DNA of 50,095 nt from Gemmatimonadota bacterium (GTDB lineage Bacteria > Gemmatimonadota > Gemmatimonadetes > JACCXV01 > JAHWKZ01), in the NCBI GenBank assembly GCA_025937815.1, contig JAICQP010000004.1, forward strand, positions 1-50,095, written 5' to 3'. Of this stretch, positions 8,122 to 15,906 are shown in pieces. The notes beneath the pieces were generated by a model. The model had not been told where the DNA came from. It searched no databases and saw nothing but the letters and a program-made list of their open reading frames with translations. Every line of letters begins with the position of its first letter. The first letter of the stretch is position 1. The translations under genes were made by a program, and so were the position numbers.

Positions 8122-9978
8122 ATGGCGATGGAGATCCTTGACGCCTTCGGGCAGCTCACCCGCGAAAAGGCGATCGACAAGAGCGAGGTCATCGAGCTGG
8201 TCAAGGCCGGTATGCTCGCCGCCGTGCGCCGGAACTACGGCCCGGAAGCGAATGCGGACATCCTCGTCGATCCCGCCTCCGGCGATATCAGCATCTACCT
8301 GCTGAAAGAGGTCGTCGAGGACGAGGAGCATCTCGAGGATCCCTCCCGCCAGATGACCGTCGACCAGGCCAAGGCCCTGCCGTATGTCAACGAGCCGTGG
8401 GGCGACGGTGAGCCGCAGCCCGGCCAAGTCGCCGAGATTCCGCTCGACTTCCGCCTGTTCGGCCGCAACGCGATCCAGGCCGCCAAGCAGATGATCATCC
8501 AGAAGGTCCGCGAGGAGGAGCGCAACCGCATCCGCGACGAGTACGAGGACCGCATCGGTGAGCTCGTATCCGGGACGGTCCAGCAGGTCGATCGCGGCAA
8601 CGCGCTGGTGTTCCTCGATCGGCGGACCGAAGCGATCATGCCGGCCCGCGAGCAGGTGCGGCGCGAGTATCTGCGCCAGGGCGAAACTGTTCGCGCGCTC
8701 TTGCTGGACATCAAGGAGTCGACCAAGGGACCGCAGCTGATCCTCAGCCGCACCCATCCGGACTTCGTGAAGGCCCTGTTCGCTCTCGAGGTACCGGAGG
8801 TCTATCAGGGTATCGTGGAAATCCGCGCCATCGCGCGCGAGCCGGGCAGCCGCTCGAAGATCGCCGTGTGGTCGCGCGATCCGCACGTCGATCCGGTCGG
8901 TGCCTGCGTGGGCCTGAAGGGAAGCCGCGTACAGGCGGTCGTCAGCGAGCTGGGCGGCGAGCGGATCGACATCGTCCCCTGGACGGACGACCCGCGACAG
9001 TTCATCGCGCAGGCGCTCTCTCCCGCCGACGTGTACAAGATCATCCTCCACGAGCGCGGCGAAGTGGATGACGGCGGGCTGTTCTCCGAGCTGCGCGGCT
9101 CGCCCTTCCAGACCAAGCCACGCTTCCGCGGTCCGACGGCGGCGCCGGCGCCGTTCCAGCCGGCCAGTCCGGAGGAGACCGCCGCCGCTCTGGAGGCGTC
9201 CAAGGCGGCGCGCGCGCGCCGCGAGGCCCGCAAGGAGAGCGACGCGCTGGAGACGGAGGAACAGCCGGCCGAGGCCGTGGCCGCCGACGGACGGAAGCCC
9301 GAGGGCGGTGCCGACACGGCGCAACCCGAAGAGCCCGCCGAGCGCTCCGCCGAGCGTCGTGCAACCGTCGTCTGCGCCGAGGATCAGCTGTCGCTGGCGA
9401 TCGGACGCTCCGGGCAGAATGTGCGCCTGGCCTCAAAGCTGACCGGATACAAGATCGATCTCGTGAGCAAGCAGGAGTATCTGGCGAAGGAAGAGGAGAT
9501 CCTGTTCGGTCGCAAGCCGGAGCCCGTCGAAGCAGCCGGAACGGATGCGATGTCCGCGGCCGCCGCCGGCGGCGAGGACTTCCCCCTGAACCAGGTGCCG
9601 GGCGTCACCCCCGAAGCGGTGGCCGCTCTCTCGGCGGCGGGGTACCGCACGTTCGAGGACATCATCAACCTGGAGCGCGAGGACCTGCTCGGCATCGCGG
9701 GAATCGACGACGCGACCGTCGACGTGCTCATGCGCATGATCGACGAGCTGACCGTCGAGGTCGACGAGGAGTGGGACGAGGAGTCCGGAGAGTACGTGGA
9801 GAGCTCGTCGGAAGGAGAGTCGGCGGCAGCCGAAGGCGAATCGGATGGTGAGGTCCAGTCGGCGCTCGGGGAGCTCGAGGCCCTGGGCGCGGACGAGGCG
9901 GAGGGCTCGGGGGAGAGCGCGGCCGCCGAGGCCGAGCCCCAGGAAGGCGACGAGAACGGCCAGCAGAGCGGGGGCTAA
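8122..9978 (+). CDS. nusA: Transcription termination/antitermination factor NusA with insertion in KH2
   Basis: 618 residues from ATG 8122. In order: N-terminal RNA-polymerase-binding domain, S1 domain (about 145-215, ELVSGTVQQVDRGNALVFLD), KH1 (about 235-290, ending in DPVGACVGLKGSRVQAVVSE), and KH2. KH2 is split: its first strand IILHE ends at about residue 311, while the GxxG helix with QLSLAIGRSGQNVRLASKLTG starts only at about 414. Between them lie ~100 residues rich in Ala, Glu, Pro and Arg. Canonical NusA has only a few residues there. A helix-hairpin-helix segment (NQVPGVTPEAVAALSAAGYR) and a very acidic tail of ~60 residues follow. It pauses or antiterminates RNA polymerase. The reading frame is intact across the insertion. 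Confidence 0.96.
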   Translation: MAMEILDAFGQLTREKAIDKSEVIELVKAGMLAAVRRNYGPEANADILVDPASGDISIYLLKEVVEDEEHLEDPSRQMTVDQAKALPYVNEPWGDGEPQPGQVAEIPLDFRLFGRNAIQAAKQMIIQKVREEERNRIRDEYEDRIGELVSGTVQQVDRGNALVFLDRRTEAIMPAREQVRREYLRQGETVRALLLDIKESTKGPQLILSRTHPDFVKALFALEVPEVYQGIVEIRAIAREPGSRSKIAVWSRDPHVDPVGACVGLKGSRVQAVVSELGGERIDIVPWTDDPRQFIAQALSPADVYKIILHERGEVDDGGLFSELRGSPFQTKPRFRGPTAAPAPFQPASPEETAAALEASKAARARREARKESDALETEEQPAEAVAADGRKPEGGADTAQPEEPAERSAERRATVVCAEDQLSLAIGRSGQNVRLASKLTGYKIDLVSKQEYLAKEEEILFGRKPEPVEAAGTDAMSAAAAGGEDFPLNQVPGVTPEAVAALSAAGYRTFEDIINLEREDLLGIAGIDDATVDVLMRMIDELTVEVDEEWDEESGEYVESSSEGESAAAEGESDGEVQSALGELEALGADEAEGSGESAAAEAEPQEGDENGQQSGG

Positions 9979-10006
9979 GCGGGTCCCGGAGGCGCTCAAG
10001 CCACGC

Positions 10007-10339
10007 GTGGCCGGCCTGCTCAGGCAGGCGCGCAGGGCGGGGCGCATCGTCGTCGGGATCGCGCTGACGAAACAATGCGTGCGCGACGGCCGCGCGAAGG
10101 CGATCTGGATCGCGGATGACCTCTCGGAGCGCCGGGAGGAGTCGCTACTGGAGCGCTGGAGCGCCGCCGGTGTCAGTATCTATTCGGGTTGGACGAAGGA
10201 CGAGCTGGGGGATCTGGCCGGCAAGCCCGCGGTCGCGGTGCTGTCGGTGACGGATCTGAACATCGCAGCCGGCGTATCGCAGATCCTCGCCGCGGCGGTG
10301 TCCAACGAAGAAGAACGTCGAGGAGGGGAACGAGGCTAG
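10007..10339 (+). CDS. ylxQ: Ribosomal L7Ae/L30e-like RNA-binding protein, YlxQ family
   Basis: 110 residues. The only plausible start after the end of nusA is GTG 10007, with GGAGG about 15 nt upstream. The opening VAGLLRQARRAGRIVVG, followed by an Ile/Leu-rich domain with WIADDLSERREESL, VAVLSVTDLNIAAGVSQIL and a charged tail, matches the compact L7Ae/L30e fold encoded between nusA and infB in many bacteria. It probably binds kink-turn RNA; its target is unknown. The YlxR gene that commonly lies just before it is missing. The infB GTG starts on the last base of its stop. Confidence 0.82.
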   Translation: MAGLLRQARRAGRIVVGIALTKQCVRDGRAKAIWIADDLSERREESLLERWSAAGVSIYSGWTKDELGDLAGKPAVAVLSVTDLNIAAGVSQILAAAVSNEEERRGGERG

Positions 10340-12594
10340 TGGCGAAGATCCGCATATACGAGGTGGCACGTCAATTCAACGTGTCGAGCGAGGCGATGGT
10401 CAATCTCCTGCGCGAGATGGACATCCCGGTGAAGAACCACATGTCCTCGATCGACGAGGAGACAGTCCAGCGCATCCGCGGCAAGTTCGACCAGGAGAAG
10501 GAAGCGGTCAAACACGCCGAGGAGGAGAAGAAGAAGAAGCTGGAAGAGGCCAAGCGGGCCCGACGCGTCGAGAAGGCCAGGACGAAGCCTCAGGGCGAGG
10601 TCGAGGCTCACACCCAGACCGCGGTCGAGCCGGGGATCGTGGTGGAGCCGGCGGAGGTCGACGGGGACGAGCAGCCGGGGCGCCGCCGTCGCCGCCGCCG
10701 TCGCCGGCGGGTGGATCAAGCCGCCGTCGAGGCGAACATCAAGAAGACGCTGGCCAAGATGGAGGGCAAGTCCCCGCGCCGGCGCAAGCGCGTGCGCAAG
10801 GAAGAGAGCGACGAGCCGATCGATGTCGCCGAGCCGGAGAACCTGATTCGCGTCACGGAGTTCGTGTCGGTGGGCGAGCTGGCGGATCTCATCGAGGTGC
10901 CGGCCACCCGGATCATCCAGGCCTGCATGGAGCTGGGCCTGATGGTTACGGTGAACCAGCGTCTCGATTTCGACACGATCAGTCTGATCTGTGAGGAGTT
11001 CGGCTACTCCGCGCAGCGGCAGGACGCGTTCGTGCTGGACGAGCCGGAGGAGGAGGAAGTCGCCGAGGAAAACCTGGAGCCGAGGCCGCCCGTGGTCACG
11101 GTCATGGGCCACGTCGACCACGGCAAGACGTCGCTCCTCGACTTCATCCGTCAGACCAACGTCATCGCCGGCGAATCCGGCGGCATCACCCAGCACATCG
11201 GCGCGTACGAGGTCGAGCTGGACGACGAGCGCTCGGTGACGTTCCTGGATACCCCGGGCCATCAGGCGTTTACCGCCATGCGGGCGCGCGGCGCGCAGGC
11301 CACGGATATCGTGATCCTCGTCGTGGCATCGGACGACGGGGTGATGCCCCAGACGGTCGAGGCCATCGATCACGCGCGGGCAGCCGGCGTGCCGCTGGTG
11401 GTGGCGGTCAACAAGATCGACCTGCCGGATGCGCGCCCCGACCGCGTGAAGCAGGAGCTCATGCAGCACAAGGTCGTCATCGAGGAGTTCGGCGGGGACG
11501 TCCTGTGCGCCGAGGTGAGCGCCAAGACGGGCGCCGGCATAGACGACCTGCTGGAGAAGGTGATGCTCCAGGCTGATGTTCTCGACGTCCGCGCGAATCC
11601 GGACCGCAACGCGCGCGGGGTCGTGATCGAGTCCGAGCTCGACAAGGGCAAGGGGCCGGTCGCCACCGTGCTTGTCACCGCCGGCACGCTGAAGATCGGC
11701 GACGCGTTCATCTGCGGCCTGTTCGACGGGCGGGTGCGGGCGCTCCTGGACGAGCGCGGGAACAACGTCCAGGAGGCGGGGCCGTCCCAACCCGTCCGGG
11801 TCCTCGGGTTCAGCGGGGTCCCGGAAGCGGGCGACGGTTTCGCGGTGCTGGGGGACGATGGGGAGGTGCGGGACATCGCGCAGCGCCGGCAGCGGCTCCA
11901 GCGGGAGCAGGGGTTCCGGCGCACCAAGGAGCCGACCACGCTAGAGGAGCTCTACGCGCAGGTTCAGGCCGGCGAGATATCGCGCCTCAACGTGATCCTC
12001 AAGGGCGACGTCGGAGGCTCGGTGGAGGCGCTCGCCGACGAGCTGACCAAACTGTCGACCGAAGAGGTGAAGGTAGACGTCATCCATCGCGGCGTGGGTG
12101 CCATCACCGAGAACGACGTCCTGCTGGCGGCCGCTTCGGACGCCATCATCATCGGGTTCCACGTTCGACCCGATGCGCGGGCTCGCGCCGCGGCGGAGCG
12201 CGAGGGTGTCGATATCCGCGTCTATCGCGTCATCTACGAGGTCGTAGACGATGTTAGGCTGGCGATGGAAGGTCTCCTGGCGCCGGAGAAGCGGGAGGTC
12301 GTCCTCGGCTCCGCCGAGGTACGCGAGACGTTCAAGATCCCGAAAGTGGGCACGATCGCAGGTTGCTTCGTCTCGGACGGCACGATTCCGCGAACCGCGC
12401 GCGTCCGGGTGGTGCGTGACGGCGTCGAGGTGTACGAGGGCGTGATCGGATCGCTCAAGCGGTTCAAGGACGACGTGCGCGAGGTGCGCGAGGGATACGA
12501 GTGCGGTATCAACGTCGAGGGGTTCAACGACGTGAAGGTGGGGGATGTCATCGAGGCATATAAAATCGAAGAAGTCCAACGCACTCTTGCGTAG
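10339..12594 (+). CDS. infB: Translation initiation factor IF-2
   Basis: 751 residues from GTG 10339 behind GAGGAGGGG. Two IF2_N modules are present: the first is [20 protein letters not shown], the second starts near residue 170 with [20 protein letters not shown]. Between them lies a charged linker with ten consecutive arginines (codons at 10681-10710). The GTPase has all boxes: GHVDHGKTS, the GGITQHIG switch, [12 protein letters not shown] and SAK. Domains II-IV follow, with [16 protein letters not shown] and the C-terminal fMet-tRNA-binding region near [17 protein letters not shown]. It positions initiator tRNA on the 30S subunit. The left arm of a palindromic repeat begins on the last base of its stop codon. 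Confidence 0.98.
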   Translation: MAKIRIYEVARQFNVSSEAMVNLLREMDIPVKNHMSSIDEETVQRIRGKFDQEKEAVKHAEEEKKKKLEEAKRARRVEKARTKPQGEVEAHTQTAVEPGIVVEPAEVDGDEQPGRRRRRRRRRRVDQAAVEANIKKTLAKMEGKSPRRRKRVRKEESDEPIDVAEPENLIRVTEFVSVGELADLIEVPATRIIQACMELGLMVTVNQRLDFDTISLICEEFGYSAQRQDAFVLDEPEEEEVAEENLEPRPPVVTVMGHVDHGKTSLLDFIRQTNVIAGESGGITQHIGAYEVELDDERSVTFLDTPGHQAFTAMRARGAQATDIVILVVASDDGVMPQTVEAIDHARAAGVPLVVAVNKIDLPDARPDRVKQELMQHKVVIEEFGGDVLCAEVSAKTGAGIDDLLEKVMLQADVLDVRANPDRNARGVVIESELDKGKGPVATVLVTAGTLKIGDAFICGLFDGRVRALLDERGNNVQEAGPSQPVRVLGFSGVPEAGDGFAVLGDDGEVRDIAQRRQRLQREQGFRRTKEPTTLEELYAQVQAGEISRLNVILKGDVGGSVEALADELTKLSTEEVKVDVIHRGVGAITENDVLLAAASDAIIIGFHVRPDARARAAAEREGVDIRVYRVIYEVVDDVRLAMEGLLAPEKREVVLGSAEVRETFKIPKVGTIAGCFVSDGTIPRTARVRVVRDGVEVYEGVIGSLKRFKDDVREVREGYECGINVEGFNDVKVGDVIEAYKIEEVQRTLA

Positions 12595-12716
12595 TGGACG
12601 CGTGATAACGCCTCATCTCTGCGTTGCACTCCTCGGTTCGCCTGCGGCGTAGGTTTCCCTACGCCTCGGCGCCCCTGCGTCGTGCGCCTTGACCTGAGGC
12701 GTTCTGACGCGTCCAC
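12594..12716 (-). repeat. Long palindromic intergenic repeat, copy A (inverted relative to B, C and D)
   Basis: The outer arms GTGGACGCGT (12594-12603) and ACGCGTCCAC (12707-12716), plus the inner arms AACGCCTCA (12607-12615) and TGAGGCGTT (12695-12703), pair perfectly. They are separated by three positions, of which one pairs. A central hairpin GGCGTAGG-TTTC-CCTACGCC lies at 12646-12665. Read on the minus strand, the core (AAGGCGCACGACG, GAGGCGTAG, GAGGAGTGCAACGCAGAGATG) matches copies B-D. It fills the gap between infB and ylxP. Confidence 0.85.
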
Positions 12717-12761
12717 GATTGGACAGAGTCCAGCGTCTATCCTCTTCCCCTCCGGTGAGAT

Positions 12762-13046
12762 ATGCCCTTTGTCGGATATTCGGTGTTCGACATCCACGTC
12801 CAGAACGTCCACTCCTTGAAGGAGAAGCGATTCGTGGTGCGGAGCGTGAAGGATCGCATCGCGCAGAAGTTCAACGTGGCGGTCTCCGAGACGGGGCATC
12901 TCGACAAGTGGCAGCGTTGCGAGCTGGCGGTCGCCTCCGTTGCCGGCGAGCGGCGCTCGGTGGAGCGCACGCTGGATGGCATTCGATCGCTGCTGGACGG
13001 TGAGCCCGAGCTGCGCGTCATCTCGGACGAGACGGAGATCCTGTGA
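12762..13046 (+). CDS. ylxP: DUF503 family protein YlxP
   Basis: 94 residues from ATG 12762 with GGTGAG upstream. The family pattern is present in order: VFDIHVQNVHSLKEKRFVVR, then VKDRIAQKFNVAVSETGHLD and WQRCELAVASVAGERRSVER. DUF503 proteins are small, ferredoxin-like and nearly always encoded between infB and rbfA, as here. Their biochemical role is not settled; a link to ribosome maturation is suggested by context. It is separated from infB by the palindromic repeat, so its expression may depend on read-through of that structure. Confidence 0.92.
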   Translation: MPFVGYSVFDIHVQNVHSLKEKRFVVRSVKDRIAQKFNVAVSETGHLDKWQRCELAVASVAGERRSVERTLDGIRSLLDGEPELRVISDETEIL

Positions 13047-13050
13047 TCCC

Positions 13051-13443
13051 GTGACCTCCCATCGCACCCGCCGCACTATTCGCGTGGACGAGCTTCTCAA
13101 GCAGGAGCTCGCCGGTCTGATCCGCGACATGAAGGACCCGCGCGTGGGGTTCACGACCGTGATGGACGTGCGCACGAGCCCGGATCTCCGGCACGCGCGA
13201 GTGTACGTCAGCGTGCTGGGGGACGAAGAGGACAAGCAGGCTACGGTGGCGGTGCTCCAGGGAGCGCGCGGCTACCTCCGCGCCCGGCTGGGACGCGACG
13301 TCACGCTGAAGTATCTGCCTGAGCTCCACTTCGAGCTGGACCGGACGCTCGAGCAGGCGGCGCGTATCGACGCACTCCTGGGCGAGTTGGATCCGGAGGG
13401 TGGGTCAGAGCCCGCCGGAGGCGCCGCGGAGGACGAGGAGTGA
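13051..13443 (+). CDS. rbfA: Ribosome-binding factor A
   Basis: 130 residues from GTG 13051, 4 nt after the ylxP stop. The start is fixed by the conserved N terminus (TRRTIRVDELLKQELAGLIR). The KH-type fold continues with DPRVGFTTVMDVRTSPDLRH, ARVYVSVLGDEEDK and YLPELHFELDRTLEQAARID. RbfA binds the 5' helix 1 region of 16S rRNA and helps mature the 30S subunit, especially in the cold. The C-terminal 15 residues are Gly/Glu-rich and probably disordered. It overlaps truB by 4 nt, so the two are probably translated together. Confidence 0.95.
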   Translation: MTSHRTRRTIRVDELLKQELAGLIRDMKDPRVGFTTVMDVRTSPDLRHARVYVSVLGDEEDKQATVAVLQGARGYLRARLGRDVTLKYLPELHFELDRTLEQAARIDALLGELDPEGGSEPAGGAAEDEE

Positions 13444-14363
13444 CGGCTGGGGTTCTGACGGTCGACAAGCCCGCCGGCCCGACCAGCCACGACGTGGTCG
13501 ACGTCGCCCGCCGGTCCCTCGGTACCCGGCGGGTGGGACATTTCGGAACCCTCGACCCCTTCGCCAGCGGCCTCCTCGTGCTCGGGATAGGGCCGGCCAC
13601 GCGCCTGGCCCCGTTCTGCACGGATCATCCCAAGACCTATCGCGCGACCGTGCGGCTCGGCGAGCGCAGCGACACCGACGACATACAGGGGACCATCGAG
13701 GAAGTCCCGGTGCCGTCGTTCCCCGACAGGTCCGCGGTCGAGGAGGCGTGCGCCGCCTGGGAGGGGACCGTCCTCCAGGTGCCGCCGGCCTATTCGGCGA
13801 AGCACGTAGATGGCGGCCGCGCGTACGCGCTCGCCCGCGCGGGCCGCGCGGTCACCCTCGACGCGGTGTCCGTCCGGATCGATTCCATCCGCGTCGAGCG
13901 CTACGAATGGCCGGAGCTCGAGATCCTGGTCCACTGCGGTCCCGGAACGTACTTGCGCGCGTTGGCCAGGGACCTGGGGCAACAGCTCGGGACGGGGGGG
14001 CTGTGCGGCGCCCTGCGGCGGTTGGCGTCCGGGCCCTTCCGGGTCGAAGACGCGCTCTCCTGGAGCGACCTCGCCGATCCGGAGGCTGCGCGCGCGGCGC
14101 TCCGGCCGTCCTGGAGCGCGGTCGTGGACCTGCCCGCCATGGTCCTCGATGGGGCGGGCGCGCGCGCGTTCTCGGCGGGCCGGGAATTGGCGGTTCCGGC
14201 CGGGGAGCGTCCCCCGTCCGTCTGGGTGAGAGTCCATGGGGAGCAGGGGTTCGTCGGCATCGGCCGCGTCGAGCCGTCGCCGGCGAGGCCCGACGGCGGG
14301 AGCGGGGACGCGCGCCTGCGTCCCCGGCGCGTCCTCTTCCCGGACGGCGAGGACGCAGCGTGA
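13440..14363 (+). CDS. truB: tRNA pseudouridine(55) synthase TruB
   Basis: 307 residues from GTG 13440 (GTGA overlap with rbfA). The catalytic motif GHFGTLDPFASGLLVLG carries the Asp nucleophile. VLTVDKPAGPTSHDVV is the N-terminal signature, and KTYRATVRLGERSDTDDIQG and PPAYSAKHVDGGRAYALAR are further conserved blocks. TruB makes the universal pseudouridine at position 55 in the T loop of tRNA and also helps tRNA fold. The C-terminal part is PUA-like and somewhat degenerate, and ends in an Arg-rich tail. It overlaps ribF by 4 nt. Confidence 0.96.
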   Translation: MTAGVLTVDKPAGPTSHDVVDVARRSLGTRRVGHFGTLDPFASGLLVLGIGPATRLAPFCTDHPKTYRATVRLGERSDTDDIQGTIEEVPVPSFPDRSAVEEACAAWEGTVLQVPPAYSAKHVDGGRAYALARAGRAVTLDAVSVRIDSIRVERYEWPELEILVHCGPGTYLRALARDLGQQLGTGGLCGALRRLASGPFRVEDALSWSDLADPEAARAALRPSWSAVVDLPAMVLDGAGARAFSAGRELAVPAGERPPSVWVRVHGEQGFVGIGRVEPSPARPDGGSGDARLRPRRVLFPDGEDAA

Positions 14364-15301
14364 CTGCCGAGCTCCCGGGGACGCGCGGGACCACCGTCAC
14401 GGTGGGCACGTTCGACGGGATCCATCGCGGACACCAGGCGGTGCTCGGCGAAATCGTGCGCCGCGCCCGCGAGGCGGGCCGCGCCGCCGTGCTCGTCACG
14501 TTCGACCCGCATCCGCTGGAGATCGTCGCGCCGGATCGCGCGCCCGCGCTCCTCACCGTGGCTGACGAGCGGCGGCTCCTGTGGCCGCTTTTCGGGCTCG
14601 ACTACGTGCACGTAGTTCGCTTCACCGAGACGGTGCGCCAGATGCCGCCCGAGGTGTTCGTGCGCGACATCCTCGTCCGGCGGCTGCGCGTGGGCGAGCT
14701 CGTGATCGGCTACGATCACGGCTTTGGCAAGGATCGGTCGGGAAACGTCGATGTACTGCGGCGGCTGGGAGCCGAGATCGGCTTTGCGGTGGACGTCGTG
14801 GGTCCGGTCGAGGTCGATGCGGAGCCCGTCTCGAGCAGCCGGGTGCGCCGGGCGGTGGAGGCCGCCGACTTCGCGTCAGCCGAGCGAGGCCTGGGGCGGC
14901 CGTACTCTGCCCTCGGCCGCGTGGAGCCCGGCGCCGGTCGCGGCCGGGGCATCGGCTTCCCGACCGCCAACGTGCGCCTCGCCGACGCGCGCAAGTGCCT
15001 GCCGCCGGACGGCGTGTACGCCGTGCGCGTCGAGTTCGACGGCGCGCTCCACGACGGGATGGCGAACCTCGGAGGTCGTCCCACGTTCGGGGAAACGGAA
15101 CGTGGGCTCGAGGCGCACCTGTTCGACTGGAACGGGGAGGCGCTCTACGGGGCGCGGCCGCTGGTCGAATTCGTGGCCCGCCTGCGGCCGACGGCGCGCT
15201 TCGAAAGCCCCGAGCAGCTGACCGCGCAGCTCGAAAGGGACAGGCGGGCGGCCATGGAGAGGCTCGGACGCTCGCGAAAGACGTCGGGCGGGGTGGTCTA
15301 A
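14360..15301 (+). CDS. ribF: Bifunctional riboflavin kinase/FAD synthetase RibF
   Basis: 313 residues from GTG 14360. The N-terminal nucleotidyltransferase has VTVGTFDGIHRGHQAVL and VTFDPHPLEI, then IGYDHGFGKDRSGNVDVLRR and SSSRVRRAVEAADFASAERG. The C-terminal kinase domain has GRGIGFPTANVRLAD, LPPDGVYAVRV and MANLGGRPTFGE. The protein phosphorylates riboflavin to FMN and adenylates FMN to FAD. Its place after truB and before rpsO is the usual one in bacteria. There is no riboswitch-like leader, as expected for a gene embedded in the translation operon. Confidence 0.96.
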   Translation: MTAELPGTRGTTVTVGTFDGIHRGHQAVLGEIVRRAREAGRAAVLVTFDPHPLEIVAPDRAPALLTVADERRLLWPLFGLDYVHVVRFTETVRQMPPEVFVRDILVRRLRVGELVIGYDHGFGKDRSGNVDVLRRLGAEIGFAVDVVGPVEVDAEPVSSSRVRRAVEAADFASAERGLGRPYSALGRVEPGAGRGRGIGFPTANVRLADARKCLPPDGVYAVRVEFDGALHDGMANLGGRPTFGETERGLEAHLFDWNGEALYGARPLVEFVARLRPTARFESPEQLTAQLERDRRAAMERLGRSRKTSGGVV

Positions 15302-15386
15302 GGGCTCAGCGGGCGCTATTTTACCCGACTGTATCTCCTATTCGCGGTAGATCCGCATCATCGTGAACATCCACAACCAGGCGCAG

Positions 15387-15656
15387 ATGAGTCTCGGCAC
15401 GACCGAAAAGAGCAAGGTCATAGAGCGGTTCCGGGTGAGTGAGGGAGACACCGGCTCCGCCCGCGTCCAGATCGCCCTCCTGACGCAACGCATCAACGAT
15501 CTCACCGACCACTTCCGCACGCACGCGAAGGACCATCATGGACGGCGCGGGCTGCTGAAGATGGTGGGGCGTCGCCGCCGTCTGCTGGACTACCTGAGGC
15601 GCAAGGACGTGGACGAGTATCGCCGCATCCTGGAGGAGCTCAACCTCCGCAAGTAG
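15387..15656 (+). CDS. rpsO: 30S ribosomal protein S15
   Basis: Starting at ATG 15387 the protein is 89 residues, exactly the usual length of S15, and opens [15 protein letters not shown]. An upstream GTG at 15363 would add eight residues foreign to the family. Signature blocks are [40 protein letters not shown] and [18 protein letters not shown]15 binds 16S rRNA at the h20-h22 junction early in assembly. The order rpsO-pnp is conserved widely. In several bacteria S15 represses its own mRNA; no specific operator could be identified here. Confidence 0.96.
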   Translation: MSLGTTEKSKVIERFRVSEGDTGSARVQIALLTQRINDLTDHFRTHAKDHHGRRGLLKMVGRRRRLLDYLRRKDVDEYRRILEELNLRK

Positions 15657-15906
15657 CGGCGTGGCGCTCCGGGCCTTCGCCGGGGCGCGAGCAGCTGTTT
15701 CACCCCGGACGGTACCCTTCCGGGATCCAGGCGGGTCAAGGCGATTGCTTCGGCGTGAGATGTCCGCAGCGCGCTAGCTCGATGCGCGCTGCGAATATCT
15801 TACGCGGAACACCTGTCGCCTGCCCTTCCGCTTCCCCTGAAGGCACCGTTCCACCACATGCGAACGGGGATCGTCTCCAAGGCGATCTCACTTCAGGGAG
15901 AAGGCA
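15657..15906 (+). promoter_or_regulatory. rpsO-pnp intergenic leader with three stable hairpins
   Basis: The longest gap of the window (250 nt) holds no gene. Hairpin 1, 15664-15688: GCGCTCCGG pairs with CCGGGGCGC and has no T-run, so it is a weak terminator or processing site. Hairpin 2, 15765-15793: CGCAGCGCGC pairs perfectly with GCGCGCTGCG over a 9-nt loop. Hairpin 3: CCCTGAAG (15835-15842) pairs with CTTCAGGG (15891-15898), which touches the pnp Shine-Dalgarno; GATCG/CGATC can nest inside. In enterobacteria a hairpin in the pnp leader is cut by RNase III for autocontrol; an equivalent role here is inference. Confidence 0.55.

Noticed and set aside
15363-15386. GTG 15363 as start of rpsO
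   Set aside because: Gives eight extra residues not seen in S15; ATG 15387 gives the standard 89-residue protein.
15657-15906. tRNA or other stable RNA gene in the largest gap
   Set aside because: Hairpins are present, but no cloverleaf, no TTCGANNC-type T loop and no CCA end.
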